Assembly (NCBI GenBank): GCA_017546885.1
Contig: JAFYRQ010000060.1
Location: 1-6,799 of the forward strand
From: Alphaproteobacteria bacterium
Lineage (GTDB): Bacteria > Pseudomonadota > Alphaproteobacteria > RF32 > CAG-239
Length of the DNA: 6,799 bases
Reading direction: 5' to 3'
The notes beneath the pieces are model-generated. The model was not told the origin of the DNA. It did no database searches and saw only the letters and a program-made list of their open reading frames with translations. Made by a program: the position numbers and the translations under genes. Positions 1-6,512 of this stretch are shown one piece after another (within the stretch, counting starts at the first letter, position 1; every line of letters begins with the position of its first letter).

Positions 1-313
1 AAATCATATTTACGACAATTCCGGCAGATGCAACAATCACCATATCTCTGCGACGATTTTTTAAGCGATTAAAATTTACCGGAACCGGCTTTGCCCATCC
101 GAACAAAAACGGAGCTCCTGCCCATAGCAACATCAACGGTAAAAATATTGTGCCGAACTTATCAACATGTACCAACGGATTTAACGACAATCTTCCGTTT
201 CGTTTAGCTGTGTCGTCACCACATTTCAAAGCTGCATAACCATGTGCAACTTCATGCAAAACAATGGAAAAAAATACCGGAATAAGTGCTAGTATCAGTT
301 GAAATAATGACAT
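1..313 (-). CDS. Site-2 protease family (M50) intramembrane metalloprotease, N-terminal part only
   Basis: Reading the minus strand from the ATG at 313-311 gives 104 open residues that leave the window at base 1, so the C-terminal part is missing. Seen: a hydrophobic first segment (about residues 3-19) running into the zinc motif HEVAH (20-24). This is followed by NPLVHVDKFGT (45-55), a second hydrophobic stretch (56-72) and FGWAKPVPVN (71-80). These are hallmarks of the compact bacterial S2P/M50 branch without a PDZ domain. The family cleaves transmembrane substrates within the membrane; the third zinc ligand, in an LDG-type motif, would lie beyond the window. The start overlaps the stop of the SPOR gene by one base (TAATG) and has no clear ribosome binding site, so translation is probably coupled. 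Oddity: the usual AGPxxN motif reads AGIVVN (97-102). The substrate is unknown. Family assignment is secure. Confidence 0.88.
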   Translation of the reverse strand, partial: MSLFQLILALIPVFFSIVLHEVAHGYAALKCGDDTAKRNGRLSLNPLVHVDKFGTIFLPLMLLWAGAPFLFGWAKPVPVNFNRLKNRRRDMVIVASAGIVVNMI

Positions 314-1227
314 TATTTTTTAACCACAAAACAACTGCCGCCTGCTGACTTCAACTTTGAACATAAAGCTGTTGCATCAGCTTTTGTCGGCAAAGAACCC
401 GCTTTCAAACGATAAAACACACCTTTGGCACCCAAATCTGCTTTTTCAACTTCGTAAGGCAAATCTTTAAGCATAGAATATTTTTTAGACATTGTTGTCC
501 AAGATTTTTCAACAGCAGGCTTGTTCGGAGAAGACATTAACTGAACAGACCATGTTCCTTTTTTGATTTCATTAACAGGTTTTGTTGCTTCTGCAACTTT
601 AACAACTTCTTCTTTTTTTACTTCTTCAACTTTTACTTCTTCTTTAACCGGTTCGGGAGCAACTGTTTCTTCAGCCACAGCTGCGGTTTCCGTTTTTACT
701 TCCTCTACCTTTGTTTCTTCGGTCTTAACTTCTTCTTTTACTTCTGCTACCGGAGCTACGGCAACGGCAGTAAGAGATTCAACTTCAGGAGTAGGAGTTT
801 CCGGAGCATTGGCAACAACTTCTTCAACCAATTTTTCAATAGCTTTTGAATTAGGAGTTTCTGTAGATTCTACAATATTTGTGTTTTCTTCTTTAGGTTC
901 ATTTTTATCCAGAACATCATACACGCTTCTGTCTTGAGATTTTACATCAACTTCGTTCATACCTGCCGGCAAAACCTTAACCGGTTGTTGCGGACGAGAA
1001 ATCAACGGAATATTATCTTCATTATTAGTCTGATAACGAGGTGCTAAAACAAACCAACCTACAATACCGGCCATAAACAATCCGGCTAAAGCTCCGATAA
1101 AAAGACTGCGAGAATTGTCTATTTCGTTTTTTCTTTCTTCTAAATCAAAATTGACTTGTTTCTGACGAAATTCATTCAACACTTCTTCGTCATCTCGTCT
1201 GTAATTATCAGAAAAATTATCAAGCAT
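313..1227 (-). CDS. SPOR domain-containing single-pass inner-membrane protein
   Basis: A 304-residue bitopic protein. Residues 1-40 are charged and cytoplasmic, 41-62 form one transmembrane helix, and about 73-107 carry a conserved periplasmic segment (IPLI, KVLPAGMNEV, VYDVLDK) seen in alphaproteobacterial SPOR proteins. Residues 110-222 are a low-complexity Glu/Val/Lys/Thr/Pro linker. Residues 225-304 are the SPOR domain, with the aromatic strand TWSVQLMSS, FYRLKAGSLPTKADA and ALCSKLKSAGGSCFVV. SPOR domains bind denuded glycan strands at division sites, so a role in septal peptidoglycan or division is inferred. The only two cysteines (289, 298) lie inside this domain. The start is supported by AGGAG at 1234-1238, 6 nt from the ATG. 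It is first gene of the leftward operon with the M50 protease. Family certain; the exact cellular role is not shown. Confidence 0.9.
   Translation of the reverse strand: MLDNFSDNYRRDDEEVLNEFRQKQVNFDLEERKNEIDNSRSLFIGALAGLFMAGIVGWFVLAPRYQTNNEDNIPLISRPQQPVKVLPAGMNEVDVKSQDRSVYDVLDKNEPKEENTNIVESTETPNSKAIEKLVEEVVANAPETPTPEVESLTAVAVAPVAEVKEEVKTEETKVEEVKTETAAVAEETVAPEPVKEEVKVEEVKKEEVVKVAEATKPVNEIKKGTWSVQLMSSPNKPAVEKSWTTMSKKYSMLKDLPYEVEKADLGAKGVFYRLKAGSLPTKADATALCSKLKSAGGSCFVVKK
592..747 (-). repeat. Low-complexity EEVK/VEEVK-rich coding repeat in the SPOR protein linker
   Basis: Residues about 161-212 of the SPOR protein repeat short Glu-Glu-Val-Lys-like units (VKEEVK, VEEVK, VKKEEV), separated by Ala/Thr/Pro stretches. 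At DNA level this appears as recurrent ACTTC and TTCTT words on the plus strand. The units are imperfect, so it is a degenerate repeat and not a clean tandem array. It probably acts as an extended charged spacer across the periplasm, and its length may vary between strains. Confidence 0.6.
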
Positions 1228-1233
1228 TCCTAT

Positions 1234-1238
1234 CTCCT
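1234..1238 (-). promoter_or_regulatory. Ribosome binding site of the SPOR gene
   Basis: The minus-strand sequence AGGAG sits 6 nt before the ATG at 1227. It is a near-ideal Shine-Dalgarno and fixes this start over downstream ones. Confidence 0.8.
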
Positions 1239-1245
1239 AATTTTT

Positions 1246-1270
1246 TTACTTTTCACAAGAACAAAAGTAA
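1246..1270. promoter_or_regulatory. Perfect 8-bp inverted repeat in the divergent intergenic region (candidate operator)
   Basis: TTACTTTT (1246-1253) and AAAAGTAA (1263-1270) are exact reverse complements around a 9-nt spacer, CACAAGAAC. The site lies between the divergent SPOR and exonuclease genes. It is just upstream of the candidate rightward -10 and overlaps the edge of the candidate leftward -10. The spacing suits a dimeric regulator; it could alternatively fold as a hairpin in the 5' leader of the leftward transcript. The symmetry is seen directly; function is inference. Confidence 0.4.
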
Positions 1271-1297
1271 TATACATTAAAAATGATAAAATAGTAA
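1269..1297 (-). promoter_or_regulatory. Candidate promoter for the SPOR/M50 operon
   Basis: On the minus strand a -10-like TATATT (1269-1274, five of six matches to consensus) lies 17 nt downstream of a weak -35-like TTACTA (1292-1297). This would give a leader of roughly 35 nt that includes most of the inverted repeat at 1246-1270. AT-rich DNA yields such matches easily, so this is tentative. Confidence 0.35.
1284..1292 (+). promoter_or_regulatory. Candidate extended -10 promoter for the xthA operon
   Basis: TGATAAAAT combines the extended -10 dinucleotide TG with TAAAAT (five of six matches to TATAAT). No good -35 is found 16-18 nt upstream, which fits an extended -10 promoter. Initiation about 7 nt downstream would leave only about 11 nt of leader before the ATG at 1310. 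Confidence 0.4.
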
Positions 1298-1309
1298 AGG
1301 CTTAAATTT

Positions 1310-2101
1310 ATGAAAATAGCAACATTTAATGTAAACTCGATAAATGCACGTATTGAAAACCTGTGTTCGTGGCTAAAAACAGAAAAACCTGATATAGTTT
1401 TATTGCAAGAAATTAAATCAGAATATAATAATTTTCCTTTCTTTGAATTAGCGGCTTGCGGTTATGATGCCAGAATACTAGGGCAAAAAAGCTATAACGG
1501 TGTCGCAATATTGAGCACCGGAAAGATAAACGTAATACATGAAAATTTGCCCAATTTTAATGACGAACAAATGCGCTATTTGGAGGCAAACGTAACAATT
1601 AAAGATACAACTTATCGCGTTGCTTCTATCTACCTTCCTAACGGCAATCCGCCATATAACAACGCAAACGACACATCAAAATTTGAATATAAACTTAAAT
1701 GGATTGATGCCTTTTTAGAACATATAAAAAATCTTGCAACATTGCCTCAACCGGTCATTTTAGGTGGAGATTTTAACATAATTCTATCGGATAAAGATGT
1801 TTATAATCCGCAAATTTTCAAAGGTAATGCCTTATTCAGACCGGAAGTTCAAACTCGCTTGAAACAACTTTCTTTTCTGGGATTCTATGATGCTTTTCGC
1901 AGTCTTCACCCGGCAGACATAGGTTATACTTTTTGGGATTATACCGGAAATGCCTTTTCTGCAGATTTCGGAATGAGAATTGACTATCTGTTTTTATCAG
2001 CTCCGGCTGTGGATAATTTGCTTTCTTGCAATGTAGATAAAAACCCTCGTAAAGATAACAAACCCTCAGATCATACACCGCTTATTGCAGAGTTGAAATA
2101 A
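1310..2101 (+). CDS. xthA: Exodeoxyribonuclease III / AP endonuclease (EEP superfamily)
   Basis: 263 residues, close to the 268 of E. coli ExoIII. This Mg-dependent enzyme cuts the backbone 5' of abasic sites in base excision repair and removes nucleotides 3' to 5' from duplex DNA. Family residues are in place: FNVNSI with N7, LLQEIK with E34, the catalytic-type tyrosine in SIYLPNG (Y108), GGDFN (D154, N156), the RIDYLFLS strand (223-230) and the SDH triad motif (253-255). YNGVAIL and DAFRSLHP are also typical. It lacks a signal peptide, so it is cytoplasmic. The start has a modest AAAGG (1296-1300), 9 nt upstream. Its TAA overlaps the next gene's ATG by one base. It appears complete and active. 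Within the family, XthA is preferred over ExoA-type homologues by overall motif pattern, but the two are close. Confidence 0.93.
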   Translation: MKIATFNVNSINARIENLCSWLKTEKPDIVLLQEIKSEYNNFPFFELAACGYDARILGQKSYNGVAILSTGKINVIHENLPNFNDEQMRYLEANVTIKDTTYRVASIYLPNGNPPYNNANDTSKFEYKLKWIDAFLEHIKNLATLPQPVILGGDFNIILSDKDVYNPQIFKGNALFRPEVQTRLKQLSFLGFYDAFRSLHPADIGYTFWDYTGNAFSADFGMRIDYLFLSAPAVDNLLSCNVDKNPRKDNKPSDHTPLIAELK

Positions 2102-3906
2102 TGCCAAAAATAAAATTTTCACATTCTAAAAAAACAGTTATGGAAACCACCGAAAATCTGATCGAGATTTTTGGAACCGTATATAAACAAAACGGTGTAT
2201 GTTGGGTTAAACCTTGTGATAAAAACCGACAACCTTACCTTTTGGGAACAATAAAAAATCTGCATAATAACGATTTGGTAGAAATTATGCCTACCAATAA
2301 TCGTCGTTCAAATGAAGCTGAACTGATTAAAAATTACGGAACTTTTTCATTATCTTTGTTAGATGAAATACTGGTAACGAAAAAATATAAAATCCCCGAA
2401 ACTTTTGATGAAGCTACCCTGCTTGAATGTAAAAATTTTGACGATTTCAATCAAACAAAAAGAACAGACTTATGCTCCCTCCCCTTTGTTACTATTGACG
2501 GAGATGATTCCAAAGATTTTGATGACGCAGTTTATGCCACATCTACTGATTTCGGCTTTAAAATCATTGTTGCCATTGCCGATGTTGCTTTTTATGTAAA
2601 ACCTCATAGCAGATTGGACACTGAAGCATACAAACGTGGAAATTCCGTTTATTTACCTCAAAGGGTTATCCCGATGTTGCCCGAAATTTTGAGCAATGAT
2701 TTATGCTCATTAAACCCGAAAGTAAAACGTCCGGTAATAGCCTGTTTTATGGAAATTGATAAACACGGAAATTTGTTAAATTATCGTTTTGAACGTGCAA
2801 TTATCAAATCTGTTGCTCGTTTGACATACAAAGAAGTTGATAATGCCTTTTACGGACAATTTAATTCTTTAACCAAACAAATTTTCACCACGGTAATAAA
2901 TCCTTTATATCAAGCTTATTTTGCTCTTGAAAAAGCTCGCAAATCTCGTGGCACTCTTGAAATTGAAGGTTGCGAAGTAAAAATAAAATTTTCTAAAAAC
3001 GGAGAAATCTGCAATATTGAAAAAAGACAAAATCTTACATCTAACAAACTGATTGAAGAATTTATGATTGCCGCTAATGTTGCTGCCGCTAATTTTCTCT
3101 CTAATTTCAAAACTCCGATAATGTATCGTATTCATGAAAAACCGTTAGAGGAAAAATTACAGGAATTGAAACCCCTGCTGAATGACTTGAAATTAAGGTT
3201 GCCGGAATATTCTGCACTACTCCCCAAACACTTAAACAAAATCATTGAAATATGCCGACAAAAAAATAATTCTCACGGTATAGATGATTTAGTTCTTCGT
3301 TTGCAATGTCAGGCAAAATATTCTCCGCATAATTGCGGACACTTCGGGCTTAACTTAAAAAAATATGTGCACTTCACATCTCCTATTCGTCGCTACTCCG
3401 ACTTGATAATTCATCGCTTAATTATTTTTGCGTGCAATATGGAAAAAGATACAAAAATTTTATCCCTGAAAGCAATGGAAGAAACAGCAGAACATTTATG
3501 CACTACCGAACGAACGGCGGTAGCTATTGAAAGAGATATTACCGCCCGATACATTTCATCTTATTTGAAACCGCTCACCGGTGCAGAATTTGAGCTAAAA
3601 ATAAGCGGATTAAGTAATGCCGGTATTTTTGTCAGAATAGAAGAGCTTGGAGCCGAAGGACTTATTCCCATGCGCACCCTTCCGCGAGATTTTTATCAAC
3701 TGTTAGATGCCGATACAACTCTGCGGGGAGTAGAAACAAAATTAAAATTCAGATTAGGCGATAATATTACTGCTCGCCTTACCGAAGCAGAACCTGTAAC
3801 CGGCGGGTTGATTTTTGCATATCTTCCTGATAGAATGCCGGAAACAAAAAACAAAAAAACGAAAAAAACAAAACATAAAAAGAGGTCAAAATGTTCAAAA
3901 AAATGA
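2101..3906 (+). CDS. rnr: RNase R-type 3'-5' exoribonuclease (RNB family), N-terminally short
   Basis: A processive 3'-5' exoribonuclease that degrades structured RNA. The 601 residues are well below the roughly 750-810 of usual RNase R. Seen in order: one cold-shock/OB domain (about 20-65, resembling the second CSD), the RNB catalytic domain (about 120-445), an S1 domain (about 493-576) and a basic tail from 582 (TKNKKTKKTKHKK). Catalytic aspartates sit in TIDGDDSKDFDDA (D133, D139, D141, D142). NDLCSLNP (199-206), YRIHEKP (342-348) and the signature HFTSPIRRYSDL (424-435) are intact. The usual helix-turn-helix and first CSD are absent and cannot be recovered upstream, because xthA fills that DNA in another frame. 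The ATG overlaps the xthA stop (TAATG) with only a weak AGAG 8 nt before, suggesting coupled translation. RNase II is less likely given the CSD type and the S1-plus-lysine tail. Confidence 0.9.
   Translation: MPKIKFSHSKKTVMETTENLIEIFGTVYKQNGVCWVKPCDKNRQPYLLGTIKNLHNNDLVEIMPTNNRRSNEAELIKNYGTFSLSLLDEILVTKKYKIPETFDEATLLECKNFDDFNQTKRTDLCSLPFVTIDGDDSKDFDDAVYATSTDFGFKIIVAIADVAFYVKPHSRLDTEAYKRGNSVYLPQRVIPMLPEILSNDLCSLNPKVKRPVIACFMEIDKHGNLLNYRFERAIIKSVARLTYKEVDNAFYGQFNSLTKQIFTTVINPLYQAYFALEKARKSRGTLEIEGCEVKIKFSKNGEICNIEKRQNLTSNKLIEEFMIAANVAAANFLSNFKTPIMYRIHEKPLEEKLQELKPLLNDLKLRLPEYSALLPKHLNKIIEICRQKNNSHGIDDLVLRLQCQAKYSPHNCGHFGLNLKKYVHFTSPIRRYSDLIIHRLIIFACNMEKDTKILSLKAMEETAEHLCTTERTAVAIERDITARYISSYLKPLTGAEFELKISGLSNAGIFVRIEELGAEGLIPMRTLPRDFYQLLDADTTLRGVETKLKFRLGDNITARLTEAEPVTGGLIFAYLPDRMPETKNKKTKKTKHKKRSKCSKK
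3881..3885 (+). promoter_or_regulatory. Ribosome binding site of the S41 protease, inside the rnr 3' end
   Basis: AGAGG lies 5 nt before the ATG at 3891 and 17 nt before the alternative in-frame ATG at 3903, which would overlap the rnr stop as ATGA. Spacing therefore favours 3891, and the extra residues FKK also give the signal peptide its basic N-region. Confidence 0.7.
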
Positions 3907-4949
3907 TATTGACTATTGCTTTAAGCCTTGTTTTTACAACGACTTATGCTAATGACAAAATCTTATTTACAACCGTTTACAACACCATAAACGATAACCA
4001 TATTACTCCGGTTAATATTGAATCCTTAACTATAAACGGGCTAAAAGGATTGTCTGAAATTGATAAAAACTTTACCATTGCCGACGGTAAAGATATGGTT
4101 TATATGTATTATAAAAGAAAACAAGTAGCTTTATGGCATAAGCCTAAAGACCAAAACGATATTAACACTTGGGCCGAAATTGCCGACAAAGCAGTTAAAA
4201 AAGCCGAAAAAGTATCTCAAAAAGTAAAGAATTATGACGGACACGTGGCTGAAAAAGTTTTGTTTAATGCCGTAAATTCTCTGGATAATCACTCAAAATA
4301 TCACTACTCCGATGAAATTGAAGATGAAATAATAGAAACAGCTATTGATGACAGTTCTGACGGAGAATTTCTGACAATAAAAATTAAAAGTTTTGAAAAT
4401 AACACCGCAAATTTTATAAAAAAATCAATTGCTCGTCACAGTCGTGTAAAAGGGATTATTCTTGATTTAAGAGGCAATAAAGGCGGACAACTTAACTCTG
4501 CCATCGAAGTTGCAAAACTTTTCATTGATGACGGAATTATTACCATTGTAAAAGGCAAAGAAGGAACGGAAGATAAATATTATGTAGCTAAAAATCAAAA
4601 AGCATATAACTATCCTTTAGCTGTTTTGGTTGATGCTCAAACCGCATCTTCTGCCGAAGTTTTGACCTCTGCATTAAAAGAACAGGCACAGGCTAAAGTT
4701 ATAGGTACTCCGACTTTCGGAAAAAGCACAATTCAAGACGTTTATCAGTTTGAAAACAAAGCAAGATTAGCTCTGAGTACCGGACAATTTTATTCTCCGT
4801 CCGGTAAAAAAATGGATAAAAACGGTATAACTCCTGATTTTTGCATTATGAACGACAGACATTTGAAAAATGATTGTATAAAGCAAAAACGTGAAAATCG
4901 AGAATTTGATATCGAATTTGCAAAATCGGTTTTAACCCCGCAGATATAA
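3891..4949 (+). CDS. Secreted S41 family (C-terminal processing) serine protease lacking a PDZ domain
   Basis: 352 residues. An N-terminal signal peptide (basic MFKK, hydrophobic 5-15, likely cleavage TYA|ND after residue 20) sends it to the periplasm. Residues 21-130 form a mostly helical N-domain ending in SLDNHSKY (130-137), the counterpart of LDPHSxY in CtpA/Prc. The S41 core follows: LTIKIKSF (161-168), LDLRGNKGG (191-199), TASSAE with nucleophile S253, TFGKSTIQ with general base K278, and FYSPSGKKMDKNGITPD (300-316). The 25-residue Ser-Lys spacing equals that of E. coli Prc. The PDZ domain normally between LDPHS and the YIRIxxF strand is replaced by about 23 acidic residues. The family trims C-termini of envelope proteins; the target here is unknown. 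It overlaps rnr by 16 bp and is last in the operon. Two cysteines only (318, 329). Confidence 0.88.
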   Translation: MFKKMILTIALSLVFTTTYANDKILFTTVYNTINDNHITPVNIESLTINGLKGLSEIDKNFTIADGKDMVYMYYKRKQVALWHKPKDQNDINTWAEIADKAVKKAEKVSQKVKNYDGHVAEKVLFNAVNSLDNHSKYHYSDEIEDEIIETAIDDSSDGEFLTIKIKSFENNTANFIKKSIARHSRVKGIILDLRGNKGGQLNSAIEVAKLFIDDGIITIVKGKEGTEDKYYVAKNQKAYNYPLAVLVDAQTASSAEVLTSALKEQAQAKVIGTPTFGKSTIQDVYQFENKARLALSTGQFYSPSGKKMDKNGITPDFCIMNDRHLKNDCIKQKRENREFDIEFAKSVLTPQI

Positions 4950-4951
4950 AA

Positions 4952-4982
4952 AAATCCCCGAAGATTATAACTTCGGGGATTT
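4952..4982. terminator. Bidirectional intrinsic terminator between convergent genes
   Basis: A 12-bp perfect stem (4952-4963 with 4971-4982, core ATCCCCGAAG) closes a 7-nt loop. On the plus strand it is followed by TTAATTTT, and on the minus strand by a run of seven T (complement of 4948-4954). It begins 2 nt after the S41 stop and ends 4 nt before the DUF4139 stop, so it can serve both the rightward operon and the leftward gene. Confidence 0.9.
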
Positions 4983-4986
4983 AATT

Positions 4987-6459
4987 TTAGTTACATTCTC
5001 TCTTTGTGTTAGGTGCTTTTATCACAAAATTTAACACCTGCTTACCGTCCGCAGGAACTGTAAAACGCCACTCATAAGTAGAAGCATTTTTCAAACTTCC
5101 TTTGATACTTTCAACCAAAATTTCACTTTCTTGCGGCAAATTTTGAGTATAAACAACTTCTTGCGGATTTTTTCCGGAATTTGTAAACTCTATTTCCGCA
5201 TCATAACTGTAAACGGATTTTATATTATTACAACGTGTTCCGTCTTTTATCGGCGCACTTTCCGAAAGTTTTTTAATTTGTTTAACTTTACCGTTGGCAA
5301 ACATATTAACAAAACTTCCTAAACGCAAACGAATTGTTTCACCTTTTGCAACATGAGATATAGAATTTTCGCCGATAAACTGCAAATTTCCGTTATCATC
5401 ATTTTCATAAAAACGTACAATTCCCGCCGGAAGTTGCAAACCGAGATTATCGGCTTCGTTGTTATTGATTACATAATACATTTCCGGATGAACCTGCTCA
5501 AATTGAGAGTTGGAGTTAGGCGAAAAATAAAGATGAGATGAAAGTTTTGCCTCTTTCTTATATTTTACCGCATTTTTCTCAATCAAACTGATTTGTTTTG
5601 TTTGCTTATCTTTAATTGTGGTTTTATTCGGCAAAGTATAGAGATGGTATCCGCTTAAATCTTGTTGCGAAGCCCCTCTTGTCAAAGCACTCTCGGCAAC
5701 AGCCATATCATTAACAGCCGCCTTAAGCATCATCGGTCTTGCCGTATAGCTTACAACCTCGTTTACATTACCGGCAATAAGTTGCACTTTGGCATTATTA
5801 TAATCTATACCGGACTCATTATTAATAGTTACCCAACCGGTCAAATTAAGTTTATCTTTGTCGGTAACTTTAGCAACATAGTTTGTTTTCCAACTTATAC
5901 CGTTAGTCAAATATGCAAGAGATATATTTTTATTTGCAACGGTATCGCTGATTACTTTAGCAACCAATGTCGGTTTGTTTCTCAAACTTGCCGGCAATTT
6001 TTCAAAAACCAAACGACCGGGAAAATTAGCTTCAATTCCATAATCAAATTCTAAAATCGGCAATCCGTACGAAGCACTGACTATCTTTGCTTTATTATAA
6101 ATATTCTCTCCGGTAGTAGGATTTTGAACAACTGTTTTTACAACATCTCCAACCGATTTATCTACAATATTATTGGCAGTCAATAAATCGTAGTCATAAT
6201 TTTGTTCTAAAACGGTCAAACCGTCAGAATATAAAATTGCGGTTTCTGACTTTATTTTTTCAGCCACACCCTCAAAAGCAATATCATTAACTCCTTGCTC
6301 TAATGACACTTTGCGAACATCTTTAACCAAAGCCAAATTTTGATTATATATACTTATGTCCAAACTGAGCTTGTCGCTTTCCCCGACGAGTTTTTCAGCT
6401 GCCGTACAGGTAGCCGAAATCCCCATTAACGATAGTGTTAACAAAGATAAAAACCGCAT
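4987..6459 (-). CDS. Secreted DUF4139 domain-containing protein of unknown function
   Basis: 490 residues. A signal peptide (MRF, hydrophobic 4-16, cleavage near residue 20 or 21, T-A-A|E-K) indicates export. It is not a convincing lipobox, since threonine precedes C18. The mature start, DISIYNQNLALVKDVRKVSL (about 34-53), resembles the YN.gLALV.d.R strand that opens DUF4139 proteins. The region 188-233 matches the DUF4139 core: ISWKTNYVAKV, LNLTGWVTINNESGIDY and AKVQLIAGNVN. The C-terminal part continues as alternating strands (LPAGIVRFYEND, AEIEFTNSGK, EWRFTVPADGKQVLNFVIKAP), consistent with a beta-sandwich. Two cysteines remain after export (410, 489) and could pair. AGGAG at 6467-6471, 7 nt from the ATG, supports the start. 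It looks monocistronic: a terminator lies upstream and another immediately downstream. No catalytic motif is recognised and no function is assigned. Confidence 0.82.
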   Translation of the reverse strand: MRFLSLLTLSLMGISATCTAAEKLVGESDKLSLDISIYNQNLALVKDVRKVSLEQGVNDIAFEGVAEKIKSETAILYSDGLTVLEQNYDYDLLTANNIVDKSVGDVVKTVVQNPTTGENIYNKAKIVSASYGLPILEFDYGIEANFPGRLVFEKLPASLRNKPTLVAKVISDTVANKNISLAYLTNGISWKTNYVAKVTDKDKLNLTGWVTINNESGIDYNNAKVQLIAGNVNEVVSYTARPMMLKAAVNDMAVAESALTRGASQQDLSGYHLYTLPNKTTIKDKQTKQISLIEKNAVKYKKEAKLSSHLYFSPNSNSQFEQVHPEMYYVINNNEADNLGLQLPAGIVRFYENDDNGNLQFIGENSISHVAKGETIRLRLGSFVNMFANGKVKQIKKLSESAPIKDGTRCNNIKSVYSYDAEIEFTNSGKNPQEVVYTQNLPQESEILVESIKGSLKNASTYEWRFTVPADGKQVLNFVIKAPNTKRECN

Positions 6460-6512
6460 TTTAATTCTCCTAAATGATTAATCTTCATATTTAAGGTATG
6501 CTAAAAAAAATA

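Noticed and set aside
563..937. Plus-strand reading frame of 124 codons rich in Ser and Thr
   Set aside because: It is the antisense image of the Glu/Val/Lys repeats in the SPOR protein linker; it has no family motif, and the SPOR protein on the other strand is clearly real.
1836..2078. Minus-strand frame of 80 codons inside xthA
   Set aside because: It lies within the conserved catalytic C-terminal half of xthA and encodes nothing recognisable.
2905..3135. Overlapping minus-strand frames inside rnr
   Set aside because: They are shadows of the RNB domain with no domain signature.
3903..4949. Alternative S41 start at 3903 with ATGA overlap of the rnr stop
   Set aside because: The ribosome site AGAGG would be 17 nt away, and the signal peptide would lose its basic residues; 3891 is better.
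5662..6054. Plus-strand frame of 130 codons opposite the DUF4139 gene
   Set aside because: It is antisense to the conserved DUF4139 core (WKTNYV to AGNVN) and lacks protein-like features.
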